A stretch of 30,005 nt of DNA from assembly GCA_035534535.1 (NCBI GenBank), contig DATLRS010000079.1, positions 1 through 30,005 of the forward strand, given 5' to 3'. Position numbers and translations under genes: made by a program. The notes under the pieces were generated by a model, which had not been told where the DNA came from, searched no databases, and saw only the letters and a list, made by a program, of their open reading frames with translations. This document shows positions 7,249 through 14,329 of the stretch, in pieces; the stretch's first letter is position 1; each line of letters opens with the position of its first letter. This stretch comes from DATARH01 sp035534535 (GTDB taxonomy: Bacteria; Pseudomonadota; Alphaproteobacteria; ATCC43930; CGMCC-115725).

Positions 7249-7402
7249 CTATTTGACGATCAGCCGGCCGCGCGGCGCCGGATCAAAACCGTCGAAGAAT
7301 TGATAGTTTCCGGCATCGACCGGACCGACAAAGACGCTGATCGTCGCACCCGCGGCACCCGCTTCTCGCGGTGCAGCGAGGTGCTCTCGAACGCGGCCGG
7401 CA
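7249..7402 (-). pseudogene. Cupredoxin-like iron-transport protein, 5'-truncated and frameshifted
   Basis: The last 32 residues before TAG 7249-7251 read ATISVFVGPVDAGNYQFFDG and end GRLIVK, the C-terminal strands of the cupredoxin-like domain that accompanies FTR1 permeases. Directly upstream the matching part, FESTSLHREKRVP, is in a different frame. The switch falls near 7351-7360, where one base appears to be missing between the codons for VP and AGA. Further upstream the frame closes at a TAG after about 20 more codons, without the usual first half of the domain (the copper-site strand). The gene has thus lost its 5' half and also a base. A sequencing error could explain the frameshift but not the missing half. 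It lies 12 bases from the permease start, consistent with an old operon. Confidence 0.75.
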
Positions 7403-7425
7403 CGGCGCATGGCAGTCCGCTTCCA

Positions 7426-7446
7426 TGCAATTGATAATCGATCGCA
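7426..7446. promoter_or_regulatory. Imperfect 21-bp palindrome, possible Fur/Mur-type operator
   Basis: Half-sites TGCAATTGAT and, in reverse complement from the right side, TGCGATCGAT match at 8 of 10 positions around a central A at 7436. The AT-rich core with TGC/GCA ends looks like an iron- or manganese-responsive Fur-family operator. It sits directly upstream of the cupredoxin remnant and FTR1 permease, the place expected for iron control, and about 170 bases upstream of the rightward SDR gene. Assignment to a regulator is inference. Confidence 0.4.
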
Positions 7447-7616
7447 AACTAGTTCGTCTTGCCGCCCCCGACAAGCGCGCTTGCTGCCGGGCAGCCCTGC
7501 CAAATCGTCGCATCTTGTGCCGGGAGGTAGCGCGCAATCGGTGCCGTCAGCTGCATTCTTCGGCTATAAGGGTTAATTGGAACACCACACCCACTCGACA
7601 AGAGACAGGAGGAAAC

Positions 7617-8402
7617 ATGCTGGACCTTGGCATCGCCGGCCGCCGGGCAATCGTCTGCGCGGCGAGCAAGGGGCTGGGCCGGGCCTGCGCGACCGCGCTA
7701 GCGCGGGCCGGCGTCGAGGTGACGATCACCGCCCGCACCGCCGAGACCCTGGAACAGACCGCTGCCGACATTCGCCGCGAGACCGGCGCCAAGGTGAATG
7801 CGGTCGCCGGCGACATCACCACCGAGGCGGGCCGCGCCGCCACGCTCGCCGCCTGCCCCGAGCCGGACATCCTCGTCAACAACGCCGGCGGGCCGCCGCA
7901 CGGCGACTTCCACGACTGGGGCCTGGAGGATTGGCAGAAGGCGGTCAACGCCAACATGCTGACCCCAATCATGCTGATCAAGGCGACGGTCGACGGCATG
8001 TGCACACGCAAGTTCGGGCGCATCGTCAACATCACGTCGAGCTCGGTCAAGTCGCCGATCGCCATTCTCGGCATGAGCAATGGCGCGCGCGCCGGGTTGA
8101 CCGGGTTTGTCGCGGGCCTCGCGCGGCAGGTCGCGCGGCACAACGTCACGATCAACAGCCTGTTGCCGGGCCCCTTCCTGACCGATCGGCTGCGCTCCGG
8201 GATGGAGTTCGAGGCGCGCCGCCAGAACACCTCGTTCGAGGACATATTGGCGAAGCGCTCCGCCACCAATCCGACGGGCCGGGTCGGCGACCCGGCCGAA
8301 TTCGGCGCCGCCTGCGCGTTCCTGTGCGCCGCCAGCTCGGGCTTCATCGTCGGCCAGAACCTGCTGCTCGACGGCGGCGCCTTCAACTCGACGATGGGCT
8401 GA
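7617..8402 (+). CDS. Short-chain dehydrogenase/reductase, atypical active site
   Basis: The 261-residue protein has the SDR Rossmann fold. The coenzyme loop is CAASKGLGRAC (residues 14-24), NNAG is at 88-91, a serine run SSS at 141-143 fits the catalytic serine region, and PGPF follows the active site. The usual catalytic YxxxK is not present: the aligned segment is S154-N-G-A-R158, so tyrosine and lysine appear replaced by serine and arginine. My recollection is that SNGAR at this place recurs in a subgroup of bacterial SDRs, so this is probably a lineage feature and not damage, but the chemistry may differ from standard NAD(P)-dependent carbonyl reduction. The ATG at 7617 follows AGGAGGAAAC, an excellent ribosome site. 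It is probably a single-gene unit, convergent with the PRC-barrel gene. Confidence 0.88.
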   Translation: MLDLGIAGRRAIVCAASKGLGRACATALARAGVEVTITARTAETLEQTAADIRRETGAKVNAVAGDITTEAGRAATLAACPEPDILVNNAGGPPHGDFHDWGLEDWQKAVNANMLTPIMLIKATVDGMCTRKFGRIVNITSSSVKSPIAILGMSNGARAGLTGFVAGLARQVARHNVTINSLLPGPFLTDRLRSGMEFEARRQNTSFEDILAKRSATNPTGRVGDPAEFGAACAFLCAASSGFIVGQNLLLDGGAFNSTMG

Positions 8403-8438
8403 GGGCCGATACACCGACGCCCGGACCACGACTGACCA

Positions 8439-8472
8439 CGACGGCCCGAACGGCATGCCGCCCGGGCCGTCG
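8439..8472. terminator. Hairpin between convergent genes, possible terminator
   Basis: A perfect 10-bp inverted repeat, CGACGGCCCG at 8439-8448 and CGGGCCGTCG at 8463-8472, encloses a 14-base loop. It lies midway between the stop codons of the SDR gene and the convergent PRC-barrel gene. No clear T run follows on either strand, so it would be a hairpin of the non-canonical or Rho-assisted kind. Confidence 0.45.
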
Positions 8473-8491
8473 CGCCGCGCAAAAACTGATC

Positions 8492-8965
8492 CTACCGTTG
8501 CTGGCCGGCGGGCGGCGATGAGCTGCCGCTCGCCGCGTCGTTCTCACTGAGATCGTAGGCCTGCGCCGATTTCAGCTGTGCCTCGGTCTGACCGACCGTG
8601 AACCTCGGCTTGTTCGTGTTGTCAAAGCTGACCGTGATGTCGCTGATCGGAACGGCGACGTATTTGCCGCCGACCCCCAGGACCGAACCGACGTCCAGGA
8701 TCACGGCGGCGACCCGGCCGTCGCGTTCGAGGATGATATCTTTCACGTCGCCGACGTCCTGGTTCCTGGCGTCGTAGACCGTCGCCCCGTCCATCTGGCT
8801 AACGCGGATCTGCCCGGGCATGACGCGGTTCGCCGATGTCCGGGAGTGCTCGGTCGCGGAGTGCTCGGTCGCCGCCGGCGGCGTTGCTGCGGTTTGCGCA
8901 AAAGCAAGCGGCGCCGAGACCGCCATCATCGCGGCCAAGGCCGCAGTCACCGTCGTCCTGTACAT
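8492..8965 (-). CDS. Exported PRC-barrel domain protein
   Basis: The 157-residue product begins with a signal peptide (MYRTTVTAALAAMMAVSAPLAFA). A low-complexity TPPAATEHSATEHS linker follows, then one PRC-barrel domain at about residues 50-130, with VYDARNQDVGDVKDIILERDGRV and AAVILDVGSVLGVGGKYVAVP as the conserved core. Exported PRC-barrel proteins are widespread in alphaproteobacteria, often induced in the general stress response; their molecular role is poorly defined. The ATG at 8963-8965 follows GGAAGGAAAG. Forty bases upstream lies a full EcfG-type promoter (9006-9031), which supports stress control. The gene runs away from the MscS channel gene, with which it shares the upstream region. 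Confidence 0.88.
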   Translation of the reverse strand: MYRTTVTAALAAMMAVSAPLAFAQTAATPPAATEHSATEHSRTSANRVMPGQIRVSQMDGATVYDARNQDVGDVKDIILERDGRVAAVILDVGSVLGVGGKYVAVPISDITVSFDNTNKPRFTVGQTEAQLKSAQAYDLSENDAASGSSSPPAGQQR

Positions 8966-9005
8966 GCGCTTTCCTTCCAATGGTTCGTGACCCAACACCC
9001 GACTC

Positions 9006-9031
9006 AACGAGTGAATAAAATGCGGGGTTCC
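9006..9031 (-). promoter_or_regulatory. EcfG-type general stress promoter of the PRC-barrel gene
   Basis: On the minus strand GGAAC (9031-9027) is followed by exactly 17 bases and CGTT (9009-9006), matching the known EcfG (sigma of the alphaproteobacterial general stress response) consensus GGAAC-N16/17-CGTT in every fixed position. The expected transcription start, a few bases beyond 9006, leaves a leader of about 35 bases before the ATG at 8965. A GANTC site abuts the -10 element (9001-9005). Confidence 0.75.
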
Positions 9032-9300
9032 CAATAAATCTCGGGGAAATCCTAATGAACCAGAGGTTTTGTTACACTTATAACCGATTCATAAGGATTC
9101 CCGTCGCGATACTTTGCGTGAAGGTAGCAAAGGTCTTGCAATGGGCGAATGAATGAAGCCGATAAATGACGACGGCTGCCGCGGTTCCGGACGCGCGTAA
9201 CGGCGACCACTACGGGCGACATGCCGCACTGACTGACTGCCCGCCGCCAAAAAGACCGCGCCGGGGGCGCATAAATGGCCTAAATTCCGTATCTTCCGGC

Positions 9301-9330
9301 GGGGAGGCGGGCGGAGGCGGGCGGAGGCGG
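9301..9330 (+). repeat. 10-bp tandem repeat carrying three Shine-Dalgarno cores
   Basis: Three consecutive decamers (GGGGAGGCGG, GCGGAGGCGG, GCGGAGGCGG) stand just before the MscS ATG. Each contains GGAGG or GGGAGG; the last GGAGG (9323-9327) is 9 bases from the ATG at 9337, a normal spacing. The repeat helps fix the translation start. Confidence 0.8.
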
Positions 9331-9336
9331 GCGGCA

Positions 9337-11505
9337 ATGGGGTGGTGGTCAGGAGGCGTCGCGGACGCGGCCCGCTGGCGGCGGTGGCTTTGCTGCCTCG
9401 CCGTCGTGGCGTGGCTTGCGCTGCCGGCGATGCCCGGCCGGGCGGGTGAGACGCCCGCCGCACCGCCGCCGGGCGCCGCCGCCCCGACGATGGACAATGC
9501 GATGCGTTCGGCCGGCCTGCTGCAACAGGTCCTGGTCAGGCTGGAGGATGAGGCGAGCTCGGATATCGGCATGCTGCCCGAGACGCCCGGCACGGTCCTG
9601 CACGAGTGGCGCAGCTTCGACCACAACCGCTCCTCGCTCGGCGCGCTGGTCAATCTCGGCTGGGTCACGCTGGCGGGGTGCCTCGCGCTCGCCGCCGAGC
9701 GGCTCGTCGCGCGCGGGTTCAGTCGTCACCGGCGCCGTCTGATGCAGACCCGCCGCGGCGGCCCGACCGTCACCGGCCTCTTTCTGCTGTTGTTGTGCGA
9801 CATTCTTGGCTTGGCGGTGTTCGCCGGCGTCTTCGTCTATAGCCGGCACTGGCTGTCGCGCGTCGGCGTGACCATGGCGCTGATCATCTTTGCCGCCAAT
9901 GTGCTGGTGCGCTGGCGCGTCGCGGCGGTCATCATCAACGTGATGCTGCGGCCGGGCAACGCGCCGGCGCGGCTCATCGAGCTGCCCGACGAGGAAGCGC
10001 ACCGGCTCGCACGCTTTCTGTCCGCGACGATCCTGGCGGTTATCGTGCTGGTCGGCTTCGGCCGCTACGGCCTCAAGGATGTCGATAGCGGCGCGCCGCA
10101 TGTCGTCGCGCTGATCGTCGCCGCAGCCGTCTGCGCGCTCTATGCGTTGATCGTGTTGCGCGCCCGCGCCGCCGCCGAGGCGCTGATCCGCGGCGCCGGC
10201 GGCGGTCTCGTCGGCGCACTGCGCGCGGCAATCGCCCGGGCCTGGCTGGCGATCGGGCTGATCGCGGTCGCCGGATTGTTCTTGTTCTTCGTGTTCGGGC
10301 TGTCGCTCGGCCTGCTGTCCTATTATCACGCCGTCGTTTCGACGCTCGGCGTATGGCTCGTCCTGCTGGTGCTGGAGCGGCTGGCCGAGAAGGGATGGCG
10401 CCACCACGAGGACGAGCCGGCCGGCGACGACAGACCGGAGGCTATGGAGCGGCTGGTGGCGCGAGCCGCGCAGCACATCCTGGCTGCGGCTGTGCTGATC
10501 GGGGCCGCGACGATCCTGACCTCGATCTGGATCAAGGCGATCCACCTGCCGGCGGCGACGGCCTCGCGGGCAATGTATTCGGGCGTCACCGCGTTCGCGA
10601 TCCTGTTTGTCGCCTACCTCGTCTGGGAGCTGCTGCGACTGGCGATCGATCGCCACCTGCAGGATGTCAGCCGCGGGCCGCGCCTGCCCGGCGGCGATCA
10701 TGACGGCGAAGCGGCGCCCGGTTCGCGGCTGCAGACGATCCTGCCGATCCTGCGCATCGCCTTTGGCGCGGTCATCGCCGTGATCGCGGCCTTGACCGTG
10801 CTGTCGCATCTCGGCGTCGATACGGCGCCCCTGATCGCCGGCGCCGGCGTGTTCGGCCTGGCGATCTCATTCGGGGCGCAATCGCTGGTGCGCGACATCA
10901 TCTCCGGTCTCTTTTACATCTGGGACGACGCGTTCCGGGTCGGCGAATACATCGACACCGGGCGCCTCAAGGGCACCGTCGAGGCCCTCGGCATCCGCTC
11001 GATCAAGCTGCGCCACCACAACGGGCCGCTGCACACGATCCCCTACGGCCAGCTCGGCGCGGTGACCAATCAGAGCCGCGACTTCGCCACGATTAAATTC
11101 AACCTGCGGCTGGAACCGCGCAGCGATCTCGAGCTGGTGCGCCGCACCGCCAAGCGCATCGGCCTCGACATGCAGGCGCAGCCCGAGATCGCCGCCGAGG
11201 TGATGCTGCCGCTGAAGATGCAGGGCATCGCCGAAGTCGCCGACACCGCGGTGGTGGTGCGTTTCAAATTCACCGCGCGGCCGGTCAAGCCAAGCTGGGT
11301 GCAGCGCGAATACCTGAAGCGCATGTATCAGGTGTTCGCCGAGAAGGGTATCGTCTTCGCCTCGGGCACCCTGATGCTGCAGACGGTGGCGCCATCGCCG
11401 GAAGGCCCGGCGCGCGGCGCCGCGCTGGTGCCGCTGGCCGGCGGACGGGCCGAGGAGCCGGCCGCAATGATGCGACCCGCCGCCGCGCAAACCCAACCCG
11501 CGTGA
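9337..11505 (+). CDS. Large MscS-family mechanosensitive ion channel
   Basis: The 722-residue inner-membrane protein starts with a signal-like helix (residues about 15-33). A periplasmic stretch and about ten hydrophobic helices up to residue 490 come next, then the conserved MscS core. The pore helix is about 497-528 (APLIAGAGVFGLAISFGAQS, LVRDIISG). The cytoplasmic beta and alpha/beta domains follow from about 530 (EYIDTGRLKGTVEALGIRSI, HTIPYGQL) and end near 700. The last 30 residues are a low-complexity tail. Such channels open under membrane tension and release solutes after osmotic downshock; the extra helices make this one of the large paralogues. I chose ATG 9337 for its repeated GGAGG sites. 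It is followed after 45 bases by the LLM-type oxidoreductase gene, but the functions are unlikely to be linked. Confidence 0.9.
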   Translation: MGWWSGGVADAARWRRWLCCLAVVAWLALPAMPGRAGETPAAPPPGAAAPTMDNAMRSAGLLQQVLVRLEDEASSDIGMLPETPGTVLHEWRSFDHNRSSLGALVNLGWVTLAGCLALAAERLVARGFSRHRRRLMQTRRGGPTVTGLFLLLLCDILGLAVFAGVFVYSRHWLSRVGVTMALIIFAANVLVRWRVAAVIINVMLRPGNAPARLIELPDEEAHRLARFLSATILAVIVLVGFGRYGLKDVDSGAPHVVALIVAAAVCALYALIVLRARAAAEALIRGAGGGLVGALRAAIARAWLAIGLIAVAGLFLFFVFGLSLGLLSYYHAVVSTLGVWLVLLVLERLAEKGWRHHEDEPAGDDRPEAMERLVARAAQHILAAAVLIGAATILTSIWIKAIHLPAATASRAMYSGVTAFAILFVAYLVWELLRLAIDRHLQDVSRGPRLPGGDHDGEAAPGSRLQTILPILRIAFGAVIAVIAALTVLSHLGVDTAPLIAGAGVFGLAISFGAQSLVRDIISGLFYIWDDAFRVGEYIDTGRLKGTVEALGIRSIKLRHHNGPLHTIPYGQLGAVTNQSRDFATIKFNLRLEPRSDLELVRRTAKRIGLDMQAQPEIAAEVMLPLKMQGIAEVADTAVVVRFKFTARPVKPSWVQREYLKRMYQVFAEKGIVFASGTLMLQTVAPSPEGPARGAALVPLAGGRAEEPAAMMRPAAAQTQPA

Positions 11506-11550
11506 CGCCATCGCAGGCGGACGCCAAGGCGCCCCCTTAGGGAGATCAGA

Positions 11551-12387
11551 ATGAAAGTCGGGGTATTCTATTTTCCGGTCGATTACGGCATCAATATCGT
11601 GGAATTGGCGACGGCGCTCGAGGCGCGCGGCTTCGAATCGCTGTTCGTGCCGGAACACACCCACATTCCCGTGAGCCGCAGGAGCCCGGCTCCGGCCGGC
11701 GGCGAATTGCCGAAGCGCTATGTGCACACCCACGATCCGTTTGTCGCGCTGTCCTTCGCCGCGGCGGCAACCAAGCGTCTCCTGCTCGGCACCGGCATCT
11801 GCCTCATTCCCGAACGCGACCCGATCGTCACCGCGAAATGCGTCGCCAGCCTCGACCAGCTGTCGGGCGGCCGGTTCGTCTTCGGGATCGGCGGCGGCTG
11901 GAACGTCGAGGAGATGGAGAACCACGGCGCCCGCTATCAGACCCGCTTCAAGCTGATGCGCGAGCGAATCCTCGCGATGAAGGCGCTGTGGACCGAGGAG
12001 GAGGCCGAATATCACGGCCCGATGGTCGATTTCGACAAGGTCTGGTCGTATCCCAAGCCACAGCAGCGGCCGCATCCGCCGATCATCCTGGGCGGCGAGA
12101 CCGAATATACGCTGCGCCGCGTCGTCGATTACTGCGACGGCTGGTTTCCGCGCCCGGGCCGCGGCTGGGACGCCCGGGAAGAAGCCGGCCGGTTGCACCG
12201 CATGGCCGAGGCCGCCGGCCGCGATCCCAAGACGCTGTCGATCTCGGTGTTTCGCGCCCCGGCCGATAAGGCAGCGCTTAGGCTATACGATGAGGCCGGC
12301 ATCGACCGCGCGGTTCTCGAAATCCCCGACCAGGGCCGCGACGACATCCTGCGCCTGCTCGACGACTACGCGCCGCTGCTCACGTAA
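11551..12387 (+). CDS. LLM-class (luciferase-like) flavin or F420-dependent oxidoreductase
   Basis: The 278-residue protein has the bacterial-luciferase TIM-barrel pattern. It opens MKVGVFYFPVDYG, has GFESLFVPEHTH at about 28-39, a LLLGTGICLIPERDPIVTAK strand-loop and LDQLSGGRFVFGIGGGW, the most typical segment of the family. PHPPIILGGETEY follows. Closest in feel is the F420-related subgroup represented by Rv2161c-like proteins, though many such proteins outside actinobacteria may use FMN. The substrate is unknown. A GGGAGA ribosome site precedes the ATG. It is the first of four closely spaced rightward genes (gaps of 28, 12 and 26 bases), which suggests an operon for oxidation or detoxification of small organic molecules. 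Family assignment firm, cofactor open. Confidence 0.9.
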   Translation: MKVGVFYFPVDYGINIVELATALEARGFESLFVPEHTHIPVSRRSPAPAGGELPKRYVHTHDPFVALSFAAAATKRLLLGTGICLIPERDPIVTAKCVASLDQLSGGRFVFGIGGGWNVEEMENHGARYQTRFKLMRERILAMKALWTEEEAEYHGPMVDFDKVWSYPKPQQRPHPPIILGGETEYTLRRVVDYCDGWFPRPGRGWDAREEAGRLHRMAEAAGRDPKTLSISVFRAPADKAALRLYDEAGIDRAVLEIPDQGRDDILRLLDDYAPLLT

Positions 12388-12415
12388 TTTTCACACCAGA
12401 CAGGAGACCCCTTCG

Positions 12416-13372
12416 ATGCGGCTCAGCATTTTGGATGACTACCAGGGCGTCTCGCTCGCCATGGCCGACTGGTCGGCGGTGCGCGCCCGTGGCATCGAGA
12501 TCGCCGTCGAGCGCCACCCGTTCGCCGACCAGGGCGCCGCGGTGCGCGCCTTGGCCGACAGCGAGATCGTCGCGGCGATGCGCGAACGCACGCCGTTTCC
12601 CAAAGGCCTCCTCGACCGGCTGCCGAAACTGAAGCTGCTGATCACCACCGGCATGCGCAATGCGTCGTTCGACATGGCGGCGGCGCGCGAGCGCGGGGTT
12701 ACCGTCTGCGGCACCGGCGGACCGGGGGGCGGCAACGAAGACACCGCCGAACTCGCCTGGGGCCTCATTCTCGGCGCCGCCCGCCGGATCGCCGAAGACC
12801 ACCAGTTCATGCGCCAGGGCGGCTGGCAGACGCGCGTCGGCCACCGCGTCGCTGGCAAGACGCTGGGCCTCCTCGGCCTCGGCCGGCTCGGCAGCGCGGT
12901 CGGCCGCGTCGGCCTCGCCTTCGGCATGACGGCGATCGCCTGGAGCCAGAACCTGACCGCCGAGAAGGCCGCCGCACAAGGCGTCGAGCGGGTCGACAAG
13001 GACGAGTTGTTCCGCCGCGCCGACATCCTCTCGGTGCATCTCGTGCTGAGCGAGCGCAGCCGCGGCCTCGTCGGCGCCCGCGAGTTGGGGCTGATGAAAC
13101 CGAGCGCAATCCTCGTCAACACCTCGCGCGGCCCGATCCTCGACAGCGGCGCGGTCATCGCGGCGTTAGAGGCCGGCAAGCTCGCCTATGCCGGCTTCGA
13201 CGTCTACGACCAGGAGCCGCTGCCGATCGACCACCCGTTGCGCCGCGCCCCCAACGTGATCCTGACGCCGCATATCGGCTACGTCACCGACGAGAACTAT
13301 CGCACCTCCTACCCGCAGATCGTCGAAGACGTGCTGGCCTATCTCGACGGCAAGCCGGTGCGGGTGATCTGA
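12416..13372 (+). CDS. D-2-hydroxyacid dehydrogenase family protein
   Basis: The 318-residue protein belongs to the NAD-dependent D-isomer 2-hydroxyacid dehydrogenases. The nucleotide-binding motif is GLLGLGRLGSAVG in the second domain. The catalytic set follows the family pattern: arginine in VNTSRGPI, glutamate in YDQEPLP and histidine in LTPHIGY. These enzymes interconvert 2-keto acids and D-2-hydroxy acids; the substrate cannot be given. The ATG at 12416 follows GGAGA by about 8 bases; an open frame extending to 12290 overlaps the preceding gene and is not credible. It starts 28 bases after the LLM-type oxidoreductase and ends 12 bases before the acetyltransferase, so all are probably co-transcribed. 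Confidence 0.93.
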   Translation: MRLSILDDYQGVSLAMADWSAVRARGIEIAVERHPFADQGAAVRALADSEIVAAMRERTPFPKGLLDRLPKLKLLITTGMRNASFDMAAARERGVTVCGTGGPGGGNEDTAELAWGLILGAARRIAEDHQFMRQGGWQTRVGHRVAGKTLGLLGLGRLGSAVGRVGLAFGMTAIAWSQNLTAEKAAAQGVERVDKDELFRRADILSVHLVLSERSRGLVGARELGLMKPSAILVNTSRGPILDSGAVIAALEAGKLAYAGFDVYDQEPLPIDHPLRRAPNVILTPHIGYVTDENYRTSYPQIVEDVLAYLDGKPVRVI

Positions 13373-13384
13373 GCCGGCGATGCT

Positions 13385-13933
13385 ATGAGCGCCGCGCCGC
13401 CGCTCATTCGCCCGTCGCGCGACGAGGATGTCGAGGCGATCGCGGCGATATACGGCTACCATGTGATGCACGGGGTCGCCTCGTTCGAGGAGGTGCCGCC
13501 GTCGGTCGCCGAGATCGCCGAGCGGCGCGCCGCGATCCTGGCGCACGGCCTGCCGTATCTGGTGGCCGAGCGCACTGCCGGGATGGATAGCGGCCAGGTC
13601 ATCGGCTACTGCTATGCTGGCCCGTTCCGGCCGCGATCCGGCTATCGCTACACGCTCGAAGATTCGGTGTATGTGGCGGCGGACGAGGTCGGGCGCGGCG
13701 TCGGACGCGCGCTGCTCGATAGCGTCGTGACACGCTGCACCTCGCTCGGCTACCGCCAGATGGTCGCCGTGATCGGCGGCAGCGAGACGATCGCCTCGAT
13801 CCGGCTGCATGAACGGCTCGGCTTTGCCGCTGCCGGCGTGCTGCCGGCGGTGGGGTTCAAATTCAACCGCTGGATCGATGTCGTAATGATGCAGCGCGCC
13901 CTGGGACCCGGCGCCGATCGTCTGCCCGGGTAG
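13385..13933 (+). CDS. GNAT N-acetyltransferase, phosphinothricin-acetyltransferase-like
   Basis: The 182-residue protein starts IRPSRDEDVEAIAAIYGYHV, has SFEEVPPS and PYLVAE, and carries YCYAGPFRPRSGYRYTLEDSVYV-type segments, a pattern characteristic of the phosphinothricin acetyltransferase (Pat/Bar, YncA/MddA) branch of the GNAT superfamily. The acetyl-CoA loop is DEVGRGVGRALLD and the end NRWIDVVMMQ. Members acetylate the amino group of methionine derivatives, phosphinothricin or similar amino acids with acetyl-CoA; in most bacteria the natural substrate is thought to be a toxic amino-acid analogue. It is third in the rightward run, 12 bases after the dehydrogenase. Family firm, substrate unproven. 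Confidence 0.92.
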   Translation: MSAAPPLIRPSRDEDVEAIAAIYGYHVMHGVASFEEVPPSVAEIAERRAAILAHGLPYLVAERTAGMDSGQVIGYCYAGPFRPRSGYRYTLEDSVYVAADEVGRGVGRALLDSVVTRCTSLGYRQMVAVIGGSETIASIRLHERLGFAAAGVLPAVGFKFNRWIDVVMMQRALGPGADRLPG

Positions 13934-13959
13934 GGCGCGCCCCGCGCGAGGAGAGCAGC

Positions 13960-14325
13960 ATGGCAGACGCATTCGTCGATCCGGGCCGCATCCGCAGCTA
14001 TCACGCCCATATCTACTACGCTCCCGCGACGCGGCCGGCGGCGGAGCGGCTGCGCGAGGCGATCGGTCGGGAGTTCACCGTCGAACTCGGGCGCTGGCAC
14101 GACGAGCCGGTTGGACCGCATCCCACCGCGATGTACCAGGTGGCGTTCCCGGTCGGCGAGTTTGCTCGGCTGGTGCCGTGGCTGATGCTCAACCGCAGCG
14201 GCCTCGACGTGCTGGTCCACCCGCAGACCGACGACGCCTATGACGACCACGCGATCCACGCGATGTGGCTCGGCAGCAAGCTGCCGCTCCGCTTCGAGGT
14301 GCTGCGGCGTGCGCGGCCGGCCTGA
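13960..14325 (+). CDS. DOPA 4,5-dioxygenase family protein
   Basis: The 121-residue protein matches the small DOPA 4,5-dioxygenase-like family. It has IRSYHAHIYY near the N-terminus with H15 and H17 as likely metal ligands, RWHDEPVGPHPTAMYQVAF in the middle, and LDVLVHPQTDD followed by DHAIHAMWLG near the end. The fungal founding member opens the ring of DOPA between carbons 4 and 5; bacterial relatives of this size are mostly untested. The length is usual for bacterial members. GAGGAGAGCAGC before the ATG gives a good ribosome site. It closes the four-gene rightward run after LLM oxidoreductase, hydroxyacid dehydrogenase and acetyltransferase, which favours a role in handling an aromatic or otherwise unusual metabolite. 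Confidence 0.88.
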   Translation: MADAFVDPGRIRSYHAHIYYAPATRPAAERLREAIGREFTVELGRWHDEPVGPHPTAMYQVAFPVGEFARLVPWLMLNRSGLDVLVHPQTDDAYDDHAIHAMWLGSKLPLRFEVLRRARPA

Positions 14326-14329
14326 GCCG

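Larger units (their letters stand above)
8966..9336. other. Divergent intergenic region between PRC-barrel and MscS genes
   Basis: These 371 bases hold the EcfG-type promoter of the PRC-barrel gene, three GANTC sites (9001-9005, 9086-9090, 9096-9100) that CcrM-type enzymes would methylate, and a G-rich 10-bp repeat before the MscS start. An in-frame ATG at 9166 could lengthen the channel by 57 residues, but it has no ribosome site and the extra residues look non-native. A TATAAC box at 9079-9084 reading rightwards lacks a clear -35 element. Confidence 0.6.

Noticed and set aside
9166..9336. N-terminal extension of the MscS protein from ATG 9166
   Set aside because: No ribosome site at 9166; extra residues are low-complexity and read through the G-rich repeat, while ATG 9337 has three GGAGG cores and opens into a signal-like helix.
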